Source: Corylus avellana (lineage: Eukaryota; Streptophyta; Magnoliopsida; Fagales; Betulaceae). From it: a DNA stretch of 64,000 bases. Both the position numbers and the translations under genes were made by a program. The stretch lies in NCBI RefSeq assembly GCF_901000735.1, contig NC_081544.1:12016850-12080849 (forward strand), written 5' to 3'. This document shows positions 22,003 through 33,700 of this stretch, piece after piece (within the stretch, counting starts at the first letter, position 1; every line of letters starts with the position of its first letter). The notes below the pieces were generated by a model. It saw only the letters and a program-made list of their open reading frames with translations, was not told the DNA's origin and ran no database searches.

Positions 22003-23548
22003 TGTCCATCTTGTTTCTCAAATCCAATTTCACCTTCTCATTTTTGGCATTTCTAACTAATTGTTTCTCTTCAAGATAGATATGTCTAGAAGAGGAGATA
22101 TTACCTTGAAGAATCTAACAAGACACGGAAAACAGATGATTGTTGTGTTTGCTACTTTGTTGTCTATATAAAGTTGGATTTTAGGTTTTTTTAAAAAAAA
22201 AAATTAATGAGATTCAATTTGAGTTCTTACTTAAATAAAAGTTTGTTTAGGCCACCTATCCTTACCCTCCCCTTTTATTCTCACATCGTTACAGTCTCCT
22301 TTAAAAATACTGTTAACTGGTTAACATTGTCAAGGCAAATGTGTCTTCCTTTGTGGGGCCGGACATTTTCATCTTGTAAGCACTTGTATTTCATTCTAAA
22401 TATTTTTAATATCAACTTAATATATTATATATGTTAATTTTCTCATCCATTTTTTTTTTCCTTTTTGTTCAACAACATTTAGTGACCAATAAGGATGATC
22501 TTGAGTATGCATGATGTTGTTAGGATTAATGTTAGGGTCCGTGCCCTATGAATCATTTCGAATTTGATTTTATTTGTATAAAAATCCTTCTGTTTTTTAG
22601 ACTTATTTTGTTGGGGAAATTGTCATTCATGAGATGGATTCAAGGGCATTGAGTATGATTGATGTAAAAAGATTTAAATCACAAGCTCCTTTTAACTTGT
22701 AAATTTGAGTTGATAGTCAATGATAAAATTGAGCATTTTTATGGTGAAGACAATGACATATCAATACTATATGATAGAATGGTTTGTGTTGATCATTGAA
22801 AGTGATTCTTCTACTTCATATATATGTTTATGCATTGAAATGAACCACCATAAGAATATGTTCTACAAATTGCCATCACCTGAATGCATTTCTTATATCT
22901 ACTAATTGAAAATAATATTAATCTTGAGGGAATAGTAGACTCATATGCGAAATAATAATCACTTTGATTTACCAATTGAGATCCATACCTTGAATTTTGA
23001 GTATTGTAAGAAAACTTATTCTTCATAGGAAATATAAATATCTCCTTGAAATAATTTACTAGAATTGATCGTTTAAGTTCATGCCTAATAATTTTAGTTA
23101 AGTGGTTACCAAAATAAATACTCTTAAAAGATTTTATTCTTCAATACAAGTATTGTGGATGATCATGTGATTGAGTACTCAAGGAGAGGTTAAGTTGAGT
23201 AAATTATAATTAATAGGACTTGCAAAGTTTTATTTTTAGGTCCCGTCCCTATTTCAATATAAGTTTTATTACTGCAAGACACTTTTTTTTGTTGGGGGGG
23301 GGACTATTTTCTCAGCCTCTCATGTAGCCGTGCATGACATAGAGAATAGGGAAGAATATCAAAATATTTTTGTTTTTGTTTTTTGTCTTTTCTCACCCTC
23401 TCATGTAGCCGTGTATGACATTGAGAATTCAAAATATCAAATATATTTTAGGGTTTACATTTTACATTATTTTTACATTCAAAATATCAAATATCAAAAT
23501 ATTTTACATTCACAAGAAAAAAGATTCTCCCTTCATGTATATTGAATT
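22003..23548. other. AT-rich intergenic DNA
   Basis: No gene was recognised. A short direct repeat (CTCTCATGTAGCCGTG, about 23,318 and 23,398) lies just left of the unit-B boundary. Confidence 0.4.
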
Positions 23549-23603
23549 AAATTATATACAATAAGGTTCTCCCTCCATGTCTCTGTCACATAAATAAATG
23601 TAA

Positions 23604-25283
23604 CTAATCGAAACAAGTTCTTCCAAGAATACATTGAGGATGAGCAGTGAAATCACAATTTTTACAGTAATAGAACCATAGTTTTCCATCCATTTCTTTT
23701 TCGCAAATTTGACAATAATATTCTTCGATGTCGTCTTTAGCGTCGTAAGTAAGAAATAGGAGATGTGTGTCATATCTATGCTTAGTTACTAGTGGAAGAG
23801 TGGCACATTTAATGCACAAGCAAAACCCACAAGTAGTGCAATCAAATGTCTGAGCGTCACCAGGTCTTTGACCACAAGCATTGCACTCTGGTTGATTAAA
23901 TTCACCTAAGAAGAGGTGATGCTGGTGACCTTTATGTTGAAAGACTTCTGGAATTAAAATACATTGAGCATCAAATACTCCATCATCATTCGAACACTCG
24001 ACACATCTATAGCTGAAGCCACTTCGAGTTCGGTTGCAAGCCCAACAAGTGAACATTTGCACATTGGAATTTACATTATGTAGGGTGAGCGGGTGTTTGT
24101 GATGCAATTCTCTCATAACCTTTTGGGGTAGTTTAGTACATCTTATATGGAGAGAGTAGTTGCACTGCACACAGCCATAAAATGGGGGCAACACTATAAA
24201 TTGCATACACCCTGCACAACTCTTAACATCCAGGAGCTCTTCATTCTTAATGATTAATTTATGTTGTGGATGACTCGAATGTTCTATCTCTTGAGGGGCA
24301 GCTTTTTCATCCTCTTTTAGTGCATTGCCCTCGACCAAATGAGTAGCATAGTCAATGAAATCATTAGTCTCACCCATGATCCTAAACGAATATGCACACC
24401 GTAAGTGGGCAATGTAGTCACACTTCTGATCATCACAACAGTAAGCTCCATACTTTGTATCCACCTCTTCGCAACAGACTTCGCACTTGTGCTTTTTGAC
24501 TTGACTAAAAGAGAAGGTGCAAGTGAGAGAGTGACCGTGTCCTCTAATTTTGATGGTGTCACTATGTACAAATTTAGCACAACTAGAGTGAATCAGAATT
24601 AGACAGTTGTTACAATGATACGCGATGTCACTGTGTTGCACACCACACGCTTCACAAGTGAAGTGGATCAAATTTCGAGTGGGGTTGAATGTGTGTTGGT
24701 TACATTTTCTAGCACCAAGTCGCCAACGAGAAGCACATTTAATGTCGAGCATATAATCGCAGTCAATACATTCGTAAAAGAAGCGTTTACTGAAAACTTT
24801 AAAGCAAGCACCGCAACGATTTTGAGTCTCTTCTGGCAATTTGAGAAAAAGGTAGCCGTGTGTGATGTGTAGAGGGTGTTTTGGTCTATAGTGGGGTAAT
24901 TGTGCACATGGTTGATGAATGAGAAAGGTGCAGTTGGGGAAGCAGCATTTGTAATAAAAGGTAGGCCCATTATTATTAATGTTGTCGTTGTTACCTAACA
25001 TTAACAGAGACGATACCGGTTCGTCGCACAATGAGCAAACTACTACTTTCTTCTCATCTCCATTCTTCTCCACCTCTTTCATGGATATCAAGTGGTGTGT
25101 ACTTCTCAAATCATGTGATCGGTTGTGATCTGTTGGCTCGGGGCATGATTCATGAATCAAAAAACTGCATTCCCCGCATTTGTAGTCGCGACTTCTCAAT
25201 ACTGACTTTTGAAGCAGCAAGCAATCGTCTCTACTTTCCAGCTTATCTATGAGCTGCACGTGATGCCAATGGACACCCGCCAT
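23604..25283 (-). CDS. DC1-domain (Cys/His-rich C1) protein, intact
   Basis: This is a single-exon, 559-residue ORF. It is built from about nine divergent C1/DC1 zinc-binding modules at residues 7-47, 63-126, 136-183, 197-235, 249-296, 338-382, 394-441, 452-493 and 502-551. Typical modules have HxxHxL, CxxC and CxxC-x4-HxxC (for example CNNCLILIHSSC). In module 1 the expected CWLC-type pair is CLLLQ, so that knuckle has lost a ligand. No signal peptide or membrane segment is seen. Plant DC1 proteins are implicated in stress and hormone responses; the exact role is unknown. The start matches the paralogue at 6783. The gene lies just downstream of, and in the same orientation as, the ERGIC3-like gene. 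Confidence 0.92.
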   Translation of the reverse strand: MAGVHWHHVQLIDKLESRDDCLLLQKSVLRSRDYKCGECSFLIHESCPEPTDHNRSHDLRSTHHLISMKEVEKNGDEKKVVVCSLCDEPVSSLLMLGNNDNINNNGPTFYYKCCFPNCTFLIHQPCAQLPHYRPKHPLHITHGYLFLKLPEETQNRCGACFKVFSKRFFYECIDCDYMLDIKCASRWRLGARKCNQHTFNPTRNLIHFTCEACGVQHSDIAYHCNNCLILIHSSCAKFVHSDTIKIRGHGHSLTCTFSFSQVKKHKCEVCCEEVDTKYGAYCCDDQKCDYIAHLRCAYSFRIMGETNDFIDYATHLVEGNALKEDEKAAPQEIEHSSHPQHKLIIKNEELLDVKSCAGCMQFIVLPPFYGCVQCNYSLHIRCTKLPQKVMRELHHKHPLTLHNVNSNVQMFTCWACNRTRSGFSYRCVECSNDDGVFDAQCILIPEVFQHKGHQHHLFLGEFNQPECNACGQRPGDAQTFDCTTCGFCLCIKCATLPLVTKHRYDTHLLFLTYDAKDDIEEYYCQICEKEMDGKLWFYYCKNCDFTAHPQCILGRTCFD

Positions 25284-26110
25284 CTTACTTACTCCCTGCT
25301 AACACACACACGCAGAGGCACAAAACAAACCCAAAGGGTGGTTAGGCATTTACGTAAATTTGACTAAGGAAAGATTAGTTCCAAGTAATACTCGCCCACA
25401 AACTGATTTAAGAATCCAACCAAGCTAAAGCAATTATTGAAGTGATTTCAGAAGGATCTCCTTTTCCTTTTGTAAGGCTATATACGTACAGTTGTCATTA
25501 AAGGAGATTATCATGGTGATTTTTGGAATCCTTTTCAGAAATCATAAAATTGTTAAAGATTTCCTAATAAACATATAGGATAAAGAATTGTGAGATCGAT
25601 AAATATACAAAAGATCATATTATCCATGATTTATCATATTTAAAGTGTTTTTGATTTTGGGTGGATTAATCATATAACTAGCAAGGAAATTGTCTTTAAA
25701 AGCTTATATTTGTAAATTTGATTTTGGCTAGATTAATCTATTTTTCTATCTTATATCTCTTGATTAATTAATTGGTTTCCTTTCGGAAGAAACAACTTCC
25801 AACTATACAAAAATGGTTTCTTGCTAAGTAGATCTATGGCCGAAAGGAAAACTTGAATGGACCAATAACAGGTACTATAAAAATTAACAGCTAGCTTTTG
25901 AGCTTTTACAAAGTCCTTGAAATACATGTTAATTAATATCACCACAAACATAATAGCAATAGAAAAGACCATTATCAAGGAAAAAAATGAGAGAGGGAGA
26001 GATAGTGTGTAGTACCTGTTATACAACTTCAATCTTGTTGTGCCTTCTTTCTCCTTAATTGATCACGCAAACCTTTTTTTTTTCTCCTTTGGTAAGAGAA
26101 AATACAAATC
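25284..26110. other. Upstream region of the DC1 gene
   Basis: The promoter should lie here. TATATAG on the minus strand near 25,478-25,486, about 200 bp from the ATG, is a candidate TATA box but unproven. The sequence is shared with 6,960-7,690. Confidence 0.4.
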
Positions 26111-28944
26111 ACAAAGATGGTTTACAAAGGATGATTTGGTAGAAGAAATAAAACAATATTGCTATGCTTCCCAAACTCATGTGATTGCATGATTTATAAT
26201 GAACATAATTATTCCTTTCTTTTTTTTTTTTAACTCTCCAAACATTCTTTTCTTTATAGGTGCAGGTTTCTCTATTCTCTTGAATTTGTCTGCTTCTTCA
26301 TCTCCACATCTTCTTTTCTTTTCTTCTTCATCAATTTTTCTCTCTCTATGTACATAGTCCTTTATTCTCTTTCTCTATCTTTTCTTTTTCTCCACAATTT
26401 TGTTTCTTGCAAGTTTAGATGGTTTATAAAAGATGAAATTTCTACTGTTGTAGACAAAACAAAAATTTGTTGTGTCCCTAAAAAAGGTATGGAGAAACAG
26501 GTTATAATAAACCTACTTAATTTTATTTTTCCTTCGCCTTCAAACCTTTGGGGGGTTCATCGGTTAAGTTTGTTTTGTCTGTCATTTTCTTTTCTCAAAA
26601 TAAAAACATTAACAAACAATTTAAAAACAAAGCACTATTAAAAATACATTTTTTTTTTCTAATTTTTGGTACGTCAGAACACTTTTACAAGTTAAAAACT
26701 AAAAACACTCCAAAATACAGTAACAAACAAACCTGTTATTTCTTTTCATACATGCTCATTTTCTTCGTCTTTAAATCTCTTTCTTTTTGCTTCCTCCTTT
26801 TCTTTTCCTTTTATACGTGCTCCTTTATTCCTTTTTTTTTTTTTAATCTCCACATCCTCTTTTCTAGCAATCTTAGATATCTATTGCAAGCCTCACCAAG
26901 TTAGCACCAATATTGAAGTTCATTATCCTTGAGTACTAGGCCTAACAATAATAGAGATGGTTTATAAAGGATAAAACTTCTAATTTCATGGAAGAAAAAA
27001 AAAAAAAAAAAACTTTGCTACGGTCCCAAAATTTCTAATTTTTAACAGCGATGACCAAAGAAAGTAAGCGCAAGGGCAAGAATATTATGAAGCGGCAACG
27101 ATAGCTCAACGCTTGAATAAAGCTTTAGCTATTTAATCATTCTTGTTATATCTTATCATTGTCATTCATTTATCTTTCGTTAGATAGTTTTATTATTATC
27201 TTTAGCTACCTATCTTTCATTTATCTTTCATTAGATAGCGTCCTTTTCTATAGGTCTCCACATCTTTCTTTTTTTTTTTTTTTTTAAATATATGTGCATG
27301 CTTCTTTATTCTCTTGCTTTTTCTTTATCTCTACACTTCACATTATTTTCTTGCTAGTTATTTTGAGGAATAATAGTGAATGAGCCTTTAGTTTTGTGCC
27401 CTATCATCTTCTGTTATCATTTCTTATCAAACCCACAAAATGAAGGTATGGGACGGGGTTGGAAGAGATTTAGAACCAACATAGCTATGCCTGAGTACAT
27501 GCATAGAAAATGAAGGGAAAACAAAAGCGAATGCAATTCCTAGAAATCTTTAATATTTTAGAGATGGCTTTGCGCATTATCCATTGGGTGCAATCAAGAT
27601 TGTCAAACCCCTGGCTAAAAACATTTAAAAAAAAATTTAAATTTAAATTTAAAAAAAAAATTAAAGATTTTTGGGGAAACATCCTGCTAAAATTTGATCT
27701 CAATCAGACTCTTATTGTAAGTTGGGTTTTCTTGACAATGTTAAAGCATATTCTATACTCATCTGACCCATGCTTTTCAAGTGAGGCTCAATGCTTGTGG
27801 GTTACGATTGTCGGCAGTACTAATTTTATTTTTTTCAAAGATCAGAATTTGCACGGCACTTAATTAATAAACCTTTATCCTCTTGAAGACCACAAAATTA
27901 AGAAGGGTTATTGTCCTATATATATTCAAAGTTGAAACCTTTAATTTTAAATAATGCAAGGAAATTGACCTTTAACTTATCCTTGAAATTCTATTGAAGG
28001 TAAGTTGGCTCATGTGCATGATTTATCTATCTAGTAGCTCTTGATTGGTATTTTTATAATAGCACCTGTCATACAACTTTATGCTTGTCGTGGCATTTTT
28101 TCTTCTTTGGTAAAAGAAAATACAAATCTGTCATGCCTTCTAACCATCACAAAGATGATTTATAAAGGATGATTCGGTAGAAAATATAAAACATTCCTAC
28201 GCTTCCAAAACTGTGAGAACATGATTATTCCTTTCTTTCTTCCTTTTTCTCTAAACCTTCTTTTCTTTGTGTACACATTCCTCTATTCTCTTTCTTTATT
28301 CATTTCTTCATCTCCAAATCTTCTTTTCTTTTCATCTTCATCAGTTTTATTTTTTAATTTTTTAATTTTTTTTATTTTATTTTGTGTACATAGGCCTTTA
28401 TTCTCTTACTTTATCTTTATATTTTTCCCAACATCTTCGTTTCTTGCAAGTTTATATATTTATTACAGGACTTACCAAAGTTAAAATCCAATATTGAAGT
28501 TCATCATCCATGAGTACTCGGCCTAACTACAAGTAAGATTGTACAAATGATGAAATTTCTACTTTGGTAGACCCAAAAACAAAATAATAATAAAAAAATT
28601 GATATGCCCCCAAAACAATGAAAGAAACGGGTTACAATTAACCTTTTTTTTTTTTCTTTTTTCTTTTTTTCTTTGTCTCCAAACTTTTGACTTCGTTTGT
28701 TAAATTTTTTGTCTTCTCTTTTAAAAACAAAAACATTAATAAACAACTAAAATACAAAACACTCTTAAAAACATAAAAATAAAAAAATAAAAATTCACCA
28801 AAACATCTGAACACCCTCCAAAAACATCACATCGGAACACTTTTTTAAACTAAAAACAAAAAACACCCTCCAAAAACACATTAAGAAACACTGCCATAAT
28901 TTCATTTTCTACACTCATTTATTCTATTACTTTATTATTTTCTT

Positions 28945-29305
28945 TGTTGTTACCATGCACAATAATTAATGAACAATATAGAATCAAAAAGAGAGTCAAA
29001 AACACAAATTTAACGTGGTTCAACAATTTGCCTACGTCCACAGAGAGGCGGCTATATTTTTACTCTTAATGATTTAAGGTTACATCATACATATATATAT
29101 AGAAAAACCCTAAACCCTATTTGTACGGACTTATTAAGGAAATTCCTAAAATATCCCGTACCGTGGAGGCGTTGCCCCCGCACCCCCACAACCTAATCAT
29201 TCCCCCCCGCGCAAACTTAATTATGCCCATGGACCAATAGACTCCCACTGCGTGAACGTCTACTTGGCCTTCTACTGGTATTAATATGAGCTACCAGTTC
29301 CAACA
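28945..29305. mobile_element. Solo LTR (361 bp) specific to unit B
   Basis: It starts TGTTGTTACCATGC and ends AGTTCCAACA, with TGTTG/CAACA inverted termini. It is flanked by TTCTT at 28940-28944 and 29306-29310. The corresponding site in unit A (about 9,789) is uninterrupted. Internal words such as TTAACGTGGTTCAACAATTT resemble common plant Copia LTRs. Confidence 0.85.
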
Positions 29306-29432
29306 TTCTTCTTCTCTTCATCTTCTTTTCCTTTCTTCTTCCTACTTTTTAAAAAATTATTTTTTCATGCTTATTTATTCTCTTGCTTTATTTATCGTTT
29401 TATTAATCTACACACATTTTCTTGCAAACTTA

Positions 29433-29767
29433 GGGCCCATTTGGAAGTGCGATTTTAAAAATTATATTTTTAAAAATTGCGTTTTTAAAATCGCTACTTT
29501 TTTAAATCAATTATATTAGCATATAATTGCAGTTTCATGGCCAAATAGGTAAATATTGCGCCAAATATTGTTTTAAGCGAAATCGTGCTTTTGGTTTAAA
29601 TTTACACTTTTTTAAATAAGCACCCCATTGTCAGCTTATAAAAATCGCAAATTTTTCCACGATTTTAAAATTTATATTTTTAAAATCGCAATCTTAAACA
29701 CTCTAAAATTGCGATTTGGTTTAAAAACGTAAATTCTTTTTTAAAAAACACACTCCCAAACGAACCC
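29433..29767. mobile_element. PIF/Harbinger-type MITE specific to unit B
   Basis: The 335-bp element has termini GGGCCCATTTGG and CCAAACGAACCC and a 3-bp target duplication TTA (29430-29432 and 29768-29770). The GGGCC-type end and the TTA duplication fit Tourist-like/Harbinger MITEs. The interior is AT-rich with ATTTTAAAA inverted words. Unit A has the empty site at about 9,907 (ACTTAGATATC). Confidence 0.85.
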
Positions 29768-30439
29768 TTAGATATCCATCGGAAGCTTCACCAAGTTACC
29801 ATCAATATGAAAGTTTATCATCCTTGAGTACTAGGCCTAATTATCATAGAGATGGTTTATAAAGTATAACATTTCAACTTTAGCGGACAAAAAAACAAAA
29901 CTTTGCTATGCTCCCAAAACTATATATGACAAATGTTTAATATTTTAGGCTTTTCACATTAAAAACTTGGTGCAATCAAGATTTTCAAACCCCTGGCTAC
30001 ATGCATAAACACGAAGGAAAGATTTTTCTGGAAAAAAAACCCTGCTAAAATTTGATCTCAGTAGGCCTCTTATTGTTTCAAACAACATTTAGATATTGTA
30101 AGTTGGGTTTTCTTCACTGGACATGTGCATCAGATTCACAATCCCATCCAAAGTTTCGTGAAAAACCAATTGGCAAGTGGATCTATGAATGAATGAATTG
30201 AAGGGGAAAATAAAAGTGAGCGATTTGACAAAATGAAAAAAGAATTTTGACACAATTCATTCCGTGAAGAAATAAGTCACATGAATTTAATATATAATTA
30301 CAACATCAATTAATAATCCTCATAAGAAAATGATTTCAACGATTTCCCTACCCCACAATTTTCTCCTGCAGAAAACCAACCAGAATATTGGAGCAACACG
30401 TGCAGAATGGCGACAATATCAGGCTATATATTTGCCAGT

Positions 30440-30513
30440 TTACATTTTTTTCTTGATTACTTTTTGACTGTGATAGATGAATGAATCTATTATTCCCGCA
30501 ACTGTGAAAATAC
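30440..30513 (-). other. ERGIC3: ERGIC3-like terminal exon
   Basis: It encodes the end of the membrane span and the cytosolic tail ([16 protein letters not shown], then VIKKKM and TAA). The tail now ends KKKM, which has the lysine spacing of a KKxx retrieval signal. Confidence 0.88.
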
Positions 30514-30667
30514 CTAAACAAAGAGATAAGAGATCTTAAGTAATAAACCAACATCCAGGTAATGCATCTGGTCTATAGAAACATAAATCTTCACTACTAG
30601 AAGAGAGAACCCTTCATATGTTTTCTTAAATGAAATACTTGGTTGAAATGTATACATGCTTATGTCT

Positions 30668-30711
<44 letters not shown>

Positions 30712-33700
30712 AGAACAGTACCTCCAATTATTGCAGAAATGTTGGTCAAAAAGTGTAAAAAAGGAACATGCTCCTCCTTGAAAGTCACCTGCAATATAAA
30801 ACGTAAAAGATGATCTGGAATATTATGATGCATCTGATTTTTTAGTTTATCTCAAGTGACATAATAATAGCCCCTTATTTATCTATCCAGAAGTGCAAAG
30901 AACTACTGATACTTGTATGATAACTTCCATGTTGGGGTTGTTGGAATATACCGCTATATATATATATCTTAATCTACCTCAGCTTCCTTTCATCCGCAGA
31001 TTTTTCTCCTTTTTGGTCCTTATCATGAGTGGAGATGCAGCTATGATAATGTGCATTTATAATTTTTCTTTCGAATGGAAACAAAACTAAACATGTGAAA
31101 ATGGAAAAAGAAACATAATCTTTCATCAATGACACCTAAACCACCCCAATAATCATGAGAGACTCCAAAATCACACTTCCAAATGGCCTGTTAGCTGTGA
31201 ACATAGATACCAACCTTAACGGGAGAAATGTCATAAAAGAAGAAAATTCCAGGAAGAGACTGAAAAAAGTGACCCGATTCGGAACTCCTAAAATGCTCTG
31301 TCACAGAATACTGTACAAAACCATTGAAGGTGCATCTCAGGCATATAGTAGATCTAATCAATAAAATAAAAGAATAAGATTATGTCATCTTCAATGTACC
31401 TGATTTGACTGGATGGTACGACCTCGAATGTCAGTGTATATAGTAGGGACCACCTGACAAATTTATAAGAAAAGTATAAAGATCCATGCTGATTTCCAAA
31501 CAACAGTCACAAAGAATATAAGACCAAAATTCTTCAACCAGATGTTCAAGACTACCACAAAGGTTCCTCATCATCAAAATATATATATGATTCTGATTAC
31601 GACTATCAACAATGTTAGTGGGAAATCCATAAGATGTTATAATATATTCAATGATCTGATAAAACAACACCATTCCTTAAATGAGTTAAGCACATGATTA
31701 TTTTATAAAAAACTCCATAGACAATTTAGATACAATGTGTTACAGCAGCCCAAGATCTACAATCATCATAAACTTTTCCGATTGTTAGAAGAGTTAAGGT
31801 ATTAGAGCCTTAGGGTTTGAATCTGGGCACCCTTTGTTTGTAGTAGTATTTTTCCGCTATATTTGTGTTGTTTTGTAAAGTGCTTTTCTGGTGGCAGCAC
31901 TGCCCATGTGGGCATAATGCCCACACGGGCAGTGCCTTGGTAGCAGAATTTTTTTTGTTTTACAGTGACCAGAGGAACACCTCTGGTGAAGAAAGAAAGA
32001 AAAAAAAAAAAAAAAAAAAAATCAATGTCGTTGCTGCTGGGGTGCGAGTTCTTGTTGCTGGGTGTGATGACCGGCATGTTCTGTGGTGGCCGGTGAAGTT
32101 GCAGTGGCCATCAGAGAAAAAAAAAATCCGGCTGTTTGATGTTTTTGTTGTTGAAACGTTGATCTGTGATCATCATTTAATGCTGTAGTTGCTGTTTTTG
32201 AAGTGGGCGGAATATTCTGTCTTCTCCGGCGAGCTCCAGCGAAGGTCCGGCAAAGCTCCGGCAACTGTTCAGTTTGACTTTTCTGCTGTTTTTTCTTCTG
32301 TTTTTGGCTCTGCCGGGGTGGTCTACCTGTCTCCAGCCAGTTTTGAAGCTCCGGCAAAGTTTTTTTTTTTTTCCAGTAGCTATTTGCCGGCAAAACTCGT
32401 TAGTTAATCATGTGAAAAAAAATAAAAAATAAAAAATTATTGTTGGTTGTTGGTTGTTGGTGATCGATGTATCCGACCGGCCTTAGTGTTTTGCAGCGAG
32501 AACCAATCCCAAGTTGTTATTGATCGATGTATCCAACCGGCCTTGGATTCTCCGGCAAGAACCAATCCAATGTTGTGACCGATGTATCTGACCGGCCTTG
32601 GTGTTTTACGGCGAGAACCGATCCCAAGATCGTTGTATCCGACCGGCCTTGGTGTTTTGCGGTGAGATCCGATCAAATCTTGGTTGTTCAAGTTTCCGAT
32701 GAGTTTTCGACCAGTGTTGAAGTTTTATTTAATTATCTTGTGATTTGTATTGTGTGCTCCAAATTGTTCCAGCTTGAGGGGGAATGTTTTTCTAGTTGTT
32801 TTTCGTTTGCTTGTATCTTCCAAGCTGGATTCATATGATGTATATGCTCCAGCTTGAGGGGGAGTGCTAGAAGAGTTATGGTTTGAGTCATTAGAGTTTT
32901 GGAGATAATTTAGTCTTTATGGTATTTCCCTAATCCTATATAATAGGATTCTTGTATTAGGTTAAAGATAAGTTGAATAATATAATTGCCTCTGCCTTTT
33001 GTGTGTAAACCATTCATACAAACTATAACACCGATATTGATTGTATGTTCTTGCATTTAATTCAAATATTAAATTTATATCACTTCTTAGTTTTCAGAAT
33101 ATAAACCTCAAAATTAATAAATGAAAAAAGAAATTTCTATACATAGGAAATGATCATTCAGCATTTGTTTATGAAACCTCAAAGACAGAAACATAACAAG
33201 AACATAATACCAACCTTGATGAAATATTGGTGCATACCATTTGGTGTTTCATGTACCCATTGCACCCTACAAGGCGTTGAGAAGTGAAAAATGTAAATAA
33301 CATATTATATCCAATAAATTTTGATTTAAGGGTTCCTTACTTGCCTAAATAAAATAATAGAAGAGGCTATTTAATAGACGCTTAACACTTTGAACTATAT
33401 AACTATTTCACTTTTTTTTGGTAATTCTTGTAATATTAAGAGGAAGAAAGACAAGAAGAAATGAGTAAACATGACTATGGAAAAAAAAAAATGGCATATA
33501 GAAAATGCAATTCCCAATTTGGAAGAGGTTGCATTCATCAGAATTTTCAAAAGCCAGATTTGATTCAATACAGCAGTTTTATATGATACAGCCTATGCAC
33601 TTTTTTATAAAACATTCAACTAGAAACAGTGTTTCTGGCTTTATTCAATTTGAACCAGTATGCATTAATGCAATATAGAATACTTCCAGCATTTCTAAAC

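Larger units (their letters stand above)
26110..29930. repeat. Internal tandem repeat in unit B
   Basis: Two units start near 26,110 and 28,145 and match the unit-A pair (7,690 and 9,065). They share GATGGTTTA-type blocks, A-runs and pyrimidine tracts. The second unit holds two transposon insertions absent from unit A. No coding region was recognised. Confidence 0.7.
31783..33030 (+). mobile_element. Small non-autonomous LTR element (TRIM/LARD-like) in an ERGIC3 intron
   Basis: The 1,248-bp element is flanked by CCGAT (31778-31782 and 33031-33035); unit A has the empty site near 11,280. It starts TGTTAGAAGAG and ends CTATAACA. The right LTR (32865-33030, 166 bp) follows the polypurine tract TTGAGGGGGAG. 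On the left only about 14 bp of the LTR remain, running straight into a primer-binding-site-like GGTATTAGAGCC. The interior has no pol genes. It holds a 39-bp palindrome and a tandem repeat. Confidence 0.85.
23549..33090. repeat. Segmental duplication, unit B
   Basis: This is the second copy of unit A (1-11,340). Unit-B-specific insertions have matching empty sites in unit A: a solo LTR (28945-29305), a MITE (29433-29767) and a small LTR element (31783-33030). Unit B keeps the DC1 gene and the 3' end of the ERGIC3-like gene complete. Confidence 0.85.

Noticed and set aside
32462..32680. Regular repeats resembling a CRISPR array
   Set aside because: The repeats are contiguous with no unique spacers, lie in a plant LTR element, and no cas gene is near.
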